Below, one piece after another: positions 55,301-63,209 of a stretch of DNA of 64,000 nucleotides; within the stretch, counting starts at the first letter, position 1, and every line of letters starts with the position of its first letter. Location: the NCBI GenBank assembly GCA_021801255.1, contig JAJYYH010000023.1, positions 1-64,000 of the forward strand, written 5' to 3'. The notes beneath the pieces are model-generated. The model saw only the letters and a list, made by a program, of their open reading frames with translations. It was not told the origin of the DNA and searched no databases. A program made the translations under genes and the position numbers. Source of the DNA: Pseudomonadota bacterium (GTDB taxonomy: Bacteria; Pseudomonadota; Alphaproteobacteria; Acetobacterales; Acetobacteraceae).

Positions 55301-56868
55301 ACGCCACCCCCGGCGTCATGCTGATCAGTCCGCCGCCGCATCACGACATCTATTCGATCGAGGATCTTGCCCAACTGATCTACGATCTCAAGCAGATCAA
55401 TCCCGAGGCCGCGGTCTGCGTCAAGCTCGTGGCGCGGAGCGGCATCGGCACCATCGCCGCGGGTGTCGCCAAAGCCAAGGCCGACGCCATCCTGATCTCC
55501 GGCCACGCGGGCGGCACCGGGGCGAGCCCACAAAGCTCGATCAAATACGCCGGCCTGCCGTGGGAGATGGGCCTCTCCGAGACGCATCAGGTTTTGATGC
55601 TCAATCGCCTGCGCCATAAGGTAAAACTTCGCACCGATGGCGGCATCAAGACCGGGCGCGACGTCGTGATCGCGGCGATGTTGGGGGCGGAGGAATTCGG
55701 CATTGGCACCACCTCGCTGATCGCCATGGGCTGCATCATGGTGCGGCAATGCCACTCCAACACCTGCCCGGTCGGGGTTTGTACGCAAGACGAGAAACTG
55801 CGCGCGAAATTTGAGGGAACACCCGAGAAAGTCATCAACCTTTTCTCCTTTATCGCCGAGGATGTGCGGGGCATTCTGGCATCCCTTGGCGCGCGCAGTC
55901 TGGCTGAAGTGATCGGGCGCACCGATCTTTTGCATCAGGTCAGTCGCGGTTCCGAGATTCTCGACGATCTCGATCTCAACCCATTGCTGGTGCAGGCCGA
56001 TCCCGGTCCGTACGCGCGCTATTGCACGCTCACCGGGCGCAACGAGGTGCCGGAAAGCCTCGATGCCCAGATGATCGCCGATGCGCAGGCGTTTTTCGAG
56101 CATGGCGAGAAGATGCAGTTGCAATACTCGGTGCGCAACACACATCGCGCGGTCGGCACGAAATTTTCCTCGCGGATTGTCCGCCGCCTCGGTAAGTCAG
56201 CCCTCCAACCCGATCACGTCACGGTACGGCTTCGTGGCTCCGCCGGTCAGTCGCTCGGCGCCTTCGCCGTGCATGGGCTCAAGCTCGAAGTGTTTGGTGA
56301 TGCCAATGACTATGTCGGCAAGGGACTTTCCGGCGCGACTATCGTCGTGCGCCCGGCGCCGTCCTCCAATCTCGCAAGCCAGGAGAACACAATCATCGGC
56401 AATACGGTGCTCTATGGCGCGACCGCGGGCTATCTCTTCGCCGCGGGCCAGGCCGGCGAGCGCTTCGCCGTGCGCAATTCCGGGGCGATCGCGGTGGTGG
56501 AAGGCTGCGGCGCCAATGGCTGCGAATACATGACCGGCGGCACCGTCGTCATTCTCGGCGCGGTCGGCGATAATTTTGGCGCCGGCTTTACCGGCGGCAT
56601 GGCCTTCGTCCATGACCCAGAAAACCTTTTCGAAAAGCGCCTCAATCCGGAAACCCTGATCTGGCAGCGGCTCGCCTCAAGCTATTGGGAAAGCGTGCTC
56701 CGCGATCTCGTCGCGCGCCACGCGGGGGAGACGAATAGCCGCTTCGCCGCGCTGATGCTGCATGAGTGGGAACGCGCGGTCGGGCATTTTTGGCAGGTGG
56801 TACCGAAGGATTATGTCCGCTATCTCGCCATGCCGCTGAGCGAGGAGGCGGCAGCCCAACGCGCCTAA
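52333..56868 (+). CDS. gltB: Glutamate synthase (NADPH) large subunit
   Basis: 1511 residues. Makes two glutamate from glutamine and 2-oxoglutarate. A 32-residue propeptide precedes the catalytic Cys33 of the glutamine amidotransferase domain (ACGVGLVAAL). The central and FMN domains follow, with GGTGASPQSSIKYAGLPWE and LRTDGGIKTGRDV. The 3Fe-4S cysteines are in CIMVRQCHSNTCPVGVC. The C-terminal beta-helix domain has repeated Gly-rich coils (GNTVLYGATAGYLFAAG). Normal length. Confidence 0.97.
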   Translation: MTHESAADFVAAFAENAARLAATYDVAAEHDACGVGLVAALDGKKRRDIVQAGIDALKAVWHRGAVDADGKTGDGAGIHIEIPQDFFTEAVERGGDRLRYPGPIAVGQVFLPKTDLSAQERCREIVESEILAFGYAIYGWRQVPINVACIGEKANATRPEIEQIMIGNARGSDEEIFERDLYVIRRRIEKLAAAAQIPELYFCSLSARSIIYKGMFLAESLTDFYPDLLDPRFISRFAIYHQRYSTNTFPTWRLAQPFRMLAHNGEINTLAGNVNWMKSHETRLAAGGLDPYLDDIKPVVQAGGSDTAILDNVFELLTRAGRDAPMAKALMIPASIGQDATMPKAHRDMFLYCNAVMEPWDGPAAVAATDGRWVIAGLDRNGLRPLRYTITRHDMLIVGSETGMVKLDEVDIIEKGRVGPGQTIAVDLDHARFYADAALKDRLAARQDFGAWTRRIREIDHIVKADATEPVRFEGEALRRRQVAVGVSLEDLEMVLHPMVEDAGEPTGSMGDDTPVAVLSERYRGLHHFFRQAFSQVTNPPIDSLRETRVMSLKTRLGNLGNVLDEDASQCDLLQLESPVLSNAEFQAMHAYMGSSVAVVDCTFPAADGESGLRRALDRIRAEAEEGVRAGCTHVILTDEALDAARAPIPMILATGAVHTHLVRQSLRTFTSLNVRSAECLDVHYFAVLIGAGATTVNAYLAQEAIADRHRRGLFGDMSLKSAVQRFKKAVDKGLLKIMSKMGIAVISSYRGGYNFEAIGLSRALVAEFFPGMPSRISGIGLTGIARKVLDLHEAAWTNDTVALPIGGIYKLRRRGEVHGFDAPLIHMLQAAVATDSYSTYRRFAELVRKMPPVALRDLLDFRTEKCTPIPIDEVESITEIRKRLLSPGISLGALSPEAHETLSIAMNRIGARSDSGEGGEDPARAVPRLNGDNASSAIKQIASGRFGVTAEYLNNCREIEIKVAQGAKPGEGGQLPGFKVSELIAKLRHATPGVMLISPPPHHDIYSIEDLAQLIYDLKQINPEAAVCVKLVARSGIGTIAAGVAKAKADAILISGHAGGTGASPQSSIKYAGLPWEMGLSETHQVLMLNRLRHKVKLRTDGGIKTGRDVVIAAMLGAEEFGIGTTSLIAMGCIMVRQCHSNTCPVGVCTQDEKLRAKFEGTPEKVINLFSFIAEDVRGILASLGARSLAEVIGRTDLLHQVSRGSEILDDLDLNPLLVQADPGPYARYCTLTGRNEVPESLDAQMIADAQAFFEHGEKMQLQYSVRNTHRAVGTKFSSRIVRRLGKSALQPDHVTVRLRGSAGQSLGAFAVHGLKLEVFGDANDYVGKGLSGATIVVRPAPSSNLASQENTIIGNTVLYGATAGYLFAAGQAGERFAVRNSGAIAVVEGCGANGCEYMTGGTVVILGAVGDNFGAGFTGGMAFVHDPENLFEKRLNPETLIWQRLASSYWESVLRDLVARHAGETNSRFAALMLHEWERAVGHFWQVVPKDYVRYLAMPLSEEAAAQRA

Positions 56869-56938
56869 GGCGGGCTATTTCTTCCGCGCCTTTCCCTGTT
56901 AGAATGCCGGCAGTGCCAGGTATCAAAGGATCCCCGCC

Positions 56939-58336
56939 ATGAGCTTGCCCCGCGCCAATTCCGCCGCCGCGCGTGATATCGCGAGCGTGCTGCATCCCTA
57001 CACGGATCTCAGGGCGCATGCCGAGATTGGCCCGCTGGTGATCAGCCGCGGCGAAGGCGTGCGGGTATGGGATGAGAGTGGCAAATCCTATATCGAGGCG
57101 CTGGCCGGGCTCTGGTGCGCGTCCCTCGGCTTCAGCAATGAACGCCTAGTGGCGGCGGCGGCGGCGCAGATGCGCGCGCTGCCATTTTACCATTCTTTTG
57201 CCGCGAAATCACATGAGCCGCTGATCACGCTTGCGGAAATGCTGCTGACGCGCGCGCCGGTGCCGATGAGCAAGGTGTTCTTTGCCAATTCCGGCTCGGA
57301 GGCGAACGACACCGCGATCAAGATGATCTGGTATTTTAACAACGCGCTCGGCCGCCCGCTCAAGAAGAAAATCATCGGCCGCGTCAAGGGTTATCACGGC
57401 ATCACGCTGGCCAGCGCCTCGCTTACCGGGCTCCCCGCCAACCACCGCTCGTTTGACGTGCCGTTGCCAGGTTTTCTCCATACCATCACGCCGCATTTCT
57501 ATCATGGCGCCGAGCCCGGCGAGAGCGAGGAAGCGTTTGCCACGCGCTGCGCCAGCGAACTCGAACAACTCATTCTCGCCGAGGGGCCGGAAACGGTTGC
57601 CGCGATGTTCGCCGAGCCGGTGATGGGCGCCGGAGGCGTGATCGTGCCACCACCCACCTATTTCGCGAAAATTCAAGCGGTACTTGCGAAATATGACATC
57701 CTGCTGGTCGCCGACGAGGTGATCTGCGGTTTCGGGCGCACCGGCAATTACTGGGGCAGCCAGACCTTCGCGATCACCCCCAACATTCTCACCTGCGCCA
57801 AGGCGCTCTCGGCGGCTTTTCTGCCGATCAGCGCGGTGATGGTGGACGCGCGGGTGTTCGCGGCACTCGCCGATGAGTCGCATAAGATCGGCACTTTCGG
57901 CCACGGTTTCACCTATTCCGGCCATCCCGTGCCGGCGGCGGTGGCGATCGAAGCGCTGAAAATCTACGACGAAATCCCCCTCGTCGATCAGGTGCGCGCG
58001 ACCGCGCCGCATTTCCAGGCGGCCTTGCGCGCCTTACGCGACCATCCGCTGGTTGGGGAGGCGCGGGGTGTGGGGTTGATCGGCGCGCTCGAACTGGTCG
58101 CCGACAAGGCCGCGCGGCGGAATTTCGACCCGGCGCTGAAAATCGGTCCGCGCGCGACGAAATGGATGGAAAAACACGGGGTGCTCGGCCGCGCCATGAC
58201 TGGCGACGTGCTCGGCTTCAGCCCACCCCTGATCATCACCCCTGACGAAATCGACGAAATTTTCGCGGGCGTTGCCCGCGCGCTCGATGAACTGCATGCC
58301 GAACTGCGGCGCGAGGGGTTGGCTGCGGCACCGTAA
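56939..58336 (+). CDS. Class III aminotransferase (omega-transaminase)
   Basis: 465 residues. Motifs: ALAGLWCASLGFSNERL, FANSGSEANDTAIKM, RVKGYHGITLASASLTG, VADEVICGFGRTGNYWG and the PLP lysine in TCAKALSAAFLPISAV. It belongs to the group of omega-amino acid, putrescine or taurine transaminases that use pyruvate; the substrate cannot be read. A second class III transaminase of a different subgroup is at 746-2077. Confidence 0.88.
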   Translation: MSLPRANSAAARDIASVLHPYTDLRAHAEIGPLVISRGEGVRVWDESGKSYIEALAGLWCASLGFSNERLVAAAAAQMRALPFYHSFAAKSHEPLITLAEMLLTRAPVPMSKVFFANSGSEANDTAIKMIWYFNNALGRPLKKKIIGRVKGYHGITLASASLTGLPANHRSFDVPLPGFLHTITPHFYHGAEPGESEEAFATRCASELEQLILAEGPETVAAMFAEPVMGAGGVIVPPPTYFAKIQAVLAKYDILLVADEVICGFGRTGNYWGSQTFAITPNILTCAKALSAAFLPISAVMVDARVFAALADESHKIGTFGHGFTYSGHPVPAAVAIEALKIYDEIPLVDQVRATAPHFQAALRALRDHPLVGEARGVGLIGALELVADKAARRNFDPALKIGPRATKWMEKHGVLGRAMTGDVLGFSPPLIITPDEIDEIFAGVARALDELHAELRREGLAAAP

Positions 58337-58354
58337 GAGCCGCTGCCCTCGGCG

Positions 58355-60178
58355 CTATTCGACCGTCACCGATTTCGCGAGATTGCGTGGCTGATCAACA
58401 TCGGTGCCTTTGAGCAGCGCCACGTGATAGGCTAAAAGCTGCACCGGAATGGCATAGAGGATGGGTGCCACGAAGGGGTCGACGCCGGGCATGACGATCA
58501 TCTCGGCGGCGATCCTGTTGAGCTTGGCCGCGCCCACCGCATCGCTCAGCACGATGATTTGCCCGCCCCGTGCCGCCGCTTCCTGGAGGTTGGAGGCGGT
58601 CTTCTCGAAAAGCGGGCCGGATGGCGCGATGGCGATCACCGGAACGCTCTTGTCGATCAGCGCGATGGGGCCATGCTTCATCTCTCCCGCAGCATAGGCT
58701 TCGGCATGGATATAACTGATTTCCTTAAGTTTGAGAGCCCCTTCGAGGGCGATCGGAAACCCCGTGCCGCGGCCGAGATAGAGCACGTCACGGGCTTCGG
58801 CAATGCGCTCGGCGATACGCTGCACCACCGCCTCGGCCTCCAGCACCTCGGCGGCGCGGCTCGGCACTTCCAAGAGCGCTGCCACCAATGTCTGTTCCGA
58901 AGCTGCATCGAGCGCCTTGCGGGCGCGCGCCGTGGCGAGGGCCAGGCAGGCGAGGGCGGTGAGCTGCGCGGTGAACGCCTTGGTGCTGGCGACACCGATC
59001 TCCGGCCCGGCGACGGTTGCGATCACCGCATCGGCGTCACGTGCCATGCTGCTCTCGGGCACATTGACCACCGCCGCGACATGCTGCCCCGCCGCCTTCA
59101 TATAGCGGAGCGCCGCCAGCGTATCGGCGGTCTCGCCGGACTGGCTGATCAGGAGGCCAAGTCCGCCGGGGGCAAGCGGGGGGGCGCGATAGCGGAATTC
59201 GCTCGCGACATCGGCCTCCACCGGCAGCCGGGCCAGGGTTTCGAGCCAGTTGCGCCCGACCAGGCCGGCATAGAAGGCGGAGCCGCAGGCACTGATCGCG
59301 GCGTGGGAGATGCGCGCGAGATCGAAGGGCAGATCGGGCAACACGGCACGCCGCGAGCCCGGATCGATCATCCGATGCAGCGTGTCGCCGATCACCGCGG
59401 GGTGCTCGTGCAGCTCCTTTTCCATGAAATGGCGGAAATTGCCCTTGCCGATCGCGGCTCCCGTGAGTGCGGTGAGCCGTACCTCGCGCAACACTTCCTC
59501 TCCGCTCGCGTCATGGAATGTTGCCCCCCCGCGGCTGATCACGGCCCAGTCGCCATCGCGGAGATAGGCGATGCGGCGGGTGAACGGCGCCAGCGCCAGG
59601 GCGTCGGAGCCGACATACATCTCCGCTTCGCCAAAACCCACGGCGAGCGGGGCGCCGTGCTGGGCGGCGATGATCAGATCGGGGTGGCCGGCGAACACCA
59701 TCGCCAGCGCATAGGCGCCTTGCAGGCGGCGGAAGGTGGCGGCAGCCGCCTCAATCGGCGCCATACCCTGGCGGAGATGCAGATCGACCAGTTGCGTCAC
59801 CGTCTCGGTATCGGTTTCGGTCTCGAAAATCTGACCCTCGGCTTCAAGCTCGGCGCGCAACTCGGCGTGGTTCTCGATGATGCCGTTATGGACGAGGGCG
59901 ACGCGCGAGGTGCCGTGGGGGTGGGCATTTGCTTCGGTGGGCGCGCCATGGGTTGCCCAGCGGGTATGGCCGATGCCGACACTGCCGGGCAGCGGGGCGG
60001 TGGCGAGGGCGGCGGCGAGCCGATCGAGCTTGCCTTCGGCGCGGCGGCGGGTGATGGCACCATCGACCAGGGTCGCAATGCCGGCGCTGTCATAGCCGCG
60101 ATAAGCCAGGCGCTGTAGCGCTTCCAGCAGGAGCGGTGCCGCCTCTCCTGTCCCGATCACGCCGACGATGCCGCACAT
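58355..60178 (-). CDS. glmS: Glutamine:fructose-6-phosphate aminotransferase
   Basis: Makes glucosamine 6-phosphate for peptidoglycan and LPS. 607 residues. The catalytic Cys2 follows Met (MCGIVGVIG). The glutaminase domain has GHTRWATHGAPTEANAHPH, and the SIS domains have SQSGETADTLAALR and GRGTGFPIALEGALKLKEI. The C-terminus NLAKSVTVE is standard. Start overlaps the glmU stop by one base (TGATG). Confidence 0.96.
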   Translation of the reverse strand: MCGIVGVIGTGEAAPLLLEALQRLAYRGYDSAGIATLVDGAITRRRAEGKLDRLAAALATAPLPGSVGIGHTRWATHGAPTEANAHPHGTSRVALVHNGIIENHAELRAELEAEGQIFETETDTETVTQLVDLHLRQGMAPIEAAAATFRRLQGAYALAMVFAGHPDLIIAAQHGAPLAVGFGEAEMYVGSDALALAPFTRRIAYLRDGDWAVISRGGATFHDASGEEVLREVRLTALTGAAIGKGNFRHFMEKELHEHPAVIGDTLHRMIDPGSRRAVLPDLPFDLARISHAAISACGSAFYAGLVGRNWLETLARLPVEADVASEFRYRAPPLAPGGLGLLISQSGETADTLAALRYMKAAGQHVAAVVNVPESSMARDADAVIATVAGPEIGVASTKAFTAQLTALACLALATARARKALDAASEQTLVAALLEVPSRAAEVLEAEAVVQRIAERIAEARDVLYLGRGTGFPIALEGALKLKEISYIHAEAYAAGEMKHGPIALIDKSVPVIAIAPSGPLFEKTASNLQEAAARGGQIIVLSDAVGAAKLNRIAAEMIVMPGVDPFVAPILYAIPVQLLAYHVALLKGTDVDQPRNLAKSVTVE

Positions 60179-61497
60179 CAGTTTTTCTCCTGCCGCCCCT
60201 TGGCGCGCAATTGTCGGGCTCTTCCCGGCTTCTCCACCTGCTGGCCGCGAGCGATCGCCAAGGCATCGGCGGCAACGTCGCGGGTGATGACGCTGCCGGC
60301 CGCGGTGATCGCGCCCGCACCGACCGCGACCGGGGCGACGAGCGCGGTATCCGAGCCGATGAAGGCGCCGGCGCCGATGATGGTGCGGTGCTTGTTAACG
60401 CCGTCATAATTGCAGGTGATGGTGCCGGCCCCGATATTGGCGCCGGCGCCGATCTCGGCATCGCCAAGATAGGTCAGATGATTGGCCTTGGCGCCGGGAC
60501 CGAGATGGACCGCTTTCAGCTCGACGAAATTGCCGACATGGGCACCCGCCTCCACGACCGTGCCGGGGCGCAGCCGGGCATAGGGGCCGATGGTCGCACC
60601 GGCGCCGATCGCGCAACCCTCGAGATGGCTGAAGGCGCGGATTTCAGCCCCCCCGGCGACGCTCACACCGGGACCGAACACAATATAGGGGCCAAGCGTG
60701 ACATCGGCGGCCAACGCGGTATCGGCGGCGAGGAAGACGGTCTCTGGCGCGGTCATCGTCACCCCCGCTTCCAGCGCCGCGGCACGGAGGCGGGCCTGGA
60801 TCTCGGCCTCTGCCTCGGCCAGCTCGGCACGGGAATTGATGCCGCGGCAGAGCGCGTAGTCCGCCTCGACCGCGGCGACGCGCCCACCCTCTTTGATCGC
60901 GGCGGCGACGATGTCGGTGAGATAGTATTCGCCCTTGGCGTTATCGTTGCCGAGCCCGGCCAGCCAGCGACGCATATCGGTGGCATCGGCGCAGAACAGA
61001 CCGGCATTGCAGAGGGTGAGGGCGCGCTCGGCGTCACTGGCGTCAGCCCATTCGACGATGCGCCGCACCAAGCCATCGGCCATGACCACCCGGCCATAGC
61101 GCGCCGGATCGGGCGGGCGCATGGCGAGCAGGGCGAGCACCACATCGCCTTTCCGCCGCCGCGCCAGCAGCGCTTCCAGGGTCGGTCGGTCGATCAGCGG
61201 GTTATCGGCGTAGAGTACCACGACTTCGCCGGTGCCAAACGCCTCGGCCGCCTGCAAGGCCGCGTGCCCGGTGCCGCGCCGCTCGTGCTGCACGACCACC
61301 TGGTTCGGTGAAGCGATCTCGGCCAGCGCTCCCATCTCCGGGCCAACGACCACGACGATGCGGGGAAAAACCTCGGCGCATGTGGCGATCAGGTGGGCCA
61401 GCATCGGCCGCCCGGCGAGCTTGTGCAGCGCCTTGGGGCGGGTTGACTTCATGCGGGTGCCGAGGCCGGCGGCCAGGATCACGGCGGTTGCGCTCAT
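60178..61497 (-). CDS. glmU: Bifunctional UDP-GlcNAc pyrophosphorylase / GlcN-1-P acetyltransferase
   Basis: Acetylates glucosamine 1-phosphate and couples it to UTP. 439 residues. The start at 61497 (MSATAVILAAGLGTRMKST) shows the nucleotidyltransferase motif. Hexapeptide repeats follow from about residue 240, with GTITCNYDGVNKHRT and GSDTALVAPV. First gene of glmU-glmS; divergent from gph. Confidence 0.95.
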   Translation of the reverse strand: MSATAVILAAGLGTRMKSTRPKALHKLAGRPMLAHLIATCAEVFPRIVVVVGPEMGALAEIASPNQVVVQHERRGTGHAALQAAEAFGTGEVVVLYADNPLIDRPTLEALLARRRKGDVVLALLAMRPPDPARYGRVVMADGLVRRIVEWADASDAERALTLCNAGLFCADATDMRRWLAGLGNDNAKGEYYLTDIVAAAIKEGGRVAAVEADYALCRGINSRAELAEAEAEIQARLRAAALEAGVTMTAPETVFLAADTALAADVTLGPYIVFGPGVSVAGGAEIRAFSHLEGCAIGAGATIGPYARLRPGTVVEAGAHVGNFVELKAVHLGPGAKANHLTYLGDAEIGAGANIGAGTITCNYDGVNKHRTIIGAGAFIGSDTALVAPVAVGAGAITAAGSVITRDVAADALAIARGQQVEKPGRARQLRAKGRQEKN

Positions 61498-61570
61498 GTC
61501 CTCCGGCTTGCCGCGCCCGCCGCGCCATGTCAAAGCCTTCGTGATCAATCCTGGTTTCGGAGTGCTACGG

Positions 61571-62227
61571 ATGCGGGGAACGCTGGTCGTCGATCTCGAC
61601 GGCACATTGGTCGATTCGCTGCCGGCGATCGCGCGGGCGCTGAACCGGGTGCTGGCGGCGCGCGGCCTCGACGCCCTGGCGCGCCCGGCGATTGCGGCGA
61701 TGGTCGGCGATGGCGTCGCGGTGCTGCTGCGGCGCGCCTTCGCCTATTACCGGCAGGCGGCCGATGCGACGGATTTGGCCCGCTTCCGTGCCGATTATGA
61801 CGCCGATCCGATCTCGGGCTGCGCCCTTTTCCCCGACGCTGCCGAGGTCCTCACCGGCCTGGTGGAACGCGGCTGGCGGCTCGCCATCTGCACCAACAAG
61901 CCGGTTGCCCCGGCGCGCGCGATGCTGGCGGCGTTTGGCGTGGCCGATCTGTTCGCGGCGATCGGCGGGGGCGATAGTTTTGCCACCCGCAAACCCGATC
62001 CCGCGCATCTTCTGGCGACGCTGGAGGCTGCCGGCGGGCAGGTTGGGCAGGCTGTGATGCTCGGCGATCATGCCAACGACATCCAGGCCGCGCGTGGCGC
62101 CGGGGTGCCCGCGGTTTTCGCCGCCTGGGGTTATGGCGCGCCCGGGATGGCGTTGGGCGCCCAAGCGGTGGCGCATGGGTTTTGTGACATTCCCCCGCTA
62201 CTTGCCGATCTCATGGCTGGAAATTGA
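61571..62227 (+). CDS. gph: Phosphoglycolate phosphatase-like HAD hydrolase
   Basis: 218 residues. HAD motif I is VVDLDGTLVDSLPAI, motif II ICTNKPVAPARAML, motif III KPDPAHLL and motif IV MLGDHANDIQAARGAG. This suits phosphoglycolate phosphatase, which clears 2-phosphoglycolate. The start ATG at 61571 lies 73 bp from the glmU start. Confidence 0.88.
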   Translation: MRGTLVVDLDGTLVDSLPAIARALNRVLAARGLDALARPAIAAMVGDGVAVLLRRAFAYYRQAADATDLARFRADYDADPISGCALFPDAAEVLTGLVERGWRLAICTNKPVAPARAMLAAFGVADLFAAIGGGDSFATRKPDPAHLLATLEAAGGQVGQAVMLGDHANDIQAARGAGVPAVFAAWGYGAPGMALGAQAVAHGFCDIPPLLADLMAGN

Positions 62228-62380
62228 CGGAGAAAAAACAACATAGCTGCCCCGAACCGCCCCGGGAATCCCCGCAGCTGCAACCGTGCCGGTGATCACG
62301 CGATCTATCTGACTATAAAGACAAGGCTTTTTTTAGGACAAAAGTTATTCATAGCGGATATCCGGCTTTCCGACCCAACC

Positions 62381-63178
62381 TCAACTCCGCGCCGGCACGA
62401 CGTCGAAGCTGCGGTTGAACACGGATTTGCGGCTGTCCTCAACCCGCACCTTGAGCGCCCCTGGCCCGTCGGGGATGAAGGCGAAGGTGATGGCGGGATC
62501 CTCGCTCAACGAAATATCGCTGTCGAAATCGAACACCAGATGATCGTTATAGGTGACGTGAATGGTCTGTATATAACGCGCCGGGATATAATTGCGGGTG
62601 ATCTGGTCCATCTGCATACCGTTATTATTGGGGTGACGGATCAGCAATTCAGCGAGTTCGGGCTGGCCGGGCACAACGGTCCCGGTCAGATTGAGCTTCA
62701 TCCGCCCCATTTCCTTGAGCGCCAACTCCTCATTGCTTCCCGCCGGCGCCGAACAGCCCCCGGCCGCCTTGACGAATCGTTCGGCGACATAAAGCTCGCC
62801 ATCCGTCGTCTCGGCAACCGCGTGCATTAGCGTATATTGCTCAACCCGCACGCGGGTGCGCAACAGATGCGGGTCGATCGCCGGGCCGAAATGGAAGGTG
62901 CCCGCGAGCGGCGAGGGATTGCCGTCCACCAGCAGATAGACCGCCTTGATCGGTTTTTTCCCCGAAAGCGTGATCCCGACCGGCACCAGGGCCGCGTTCA
63001 TCGCGCGCACCGGCGCTTCCAGGCTGATTACCCCGCTGCCATCCCGAAGCGGGCGCTGGCCGAATACCGCGACTCGCAGATCGTTCCACCGTGCGGCCCG
63101 CGTCGCCTCGTCCTCCTGCGCATGCACCGGCAGCGCGGCGAGAAATACGAAGCCCAGAGCCCATAGCAGATGTTTCAT
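62381..63178 (-). CDS. Quinoprotein dehydrogenase-associated SoxYZ-like carrier
   Basis: 265 residues with a signal peptide (about 1-20). The N-terminal domain is SoxY-like and the C-terminal SoxZ-like. Cys142 in VKAAGGCSAPAGS matches the SoxY carrier cysteine context (GGC). MKLNLTGTVVPGQPELAELLIRHP begins the SoxZ part (in part). Proteins of this architecture occur beside PQQ-dependent dehydrogenases. Its partner, the zinc hydrolase gene, is upstream. Confidence 0.85.
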   Translation of the reverse strand: MKHLLWALGFVFLAALPVHAQEDEATRAARWNDLRVAVFGQRPLRDGSGVISLEAPVRAMNAALVPVGITLSGKKPIKAVYLLVDGNPSPLAGTFHFGPAIDPHLLRTRVRVEQYTLMHAVAETTDGELYVAERFVKAAGGCSAPAGSNEELALKEMGRMKLNLTGTVVPGQPELAELLIRHPNNNGMQMDQITRNYIPARYIQTIHVTYNDHLVFDFDSDISLSEDPAITFAFIPDGPGALKVRVEDSRKSVFNRSFDVVPARS

Positions 63179-63209
63179 GAACCACTCCCTTGGACGCCGC
63201 CTACGTGGC

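Noticed and set aside
58337-60178. Long plus-strand frame opposite glmS
   Set aside because: Composition typical of antisense shadow; glmS on the minus strand is unambiguous.
62219-62245. Possible further copy of the dispersed repeat at the gph stop (GGAAATTGACGG then GAGAAAAAAC)
   Set aside because: It resembles the core only over about 20 bases, lacks the arms and the TGAGAGTTTG end, so chance is not excluded.
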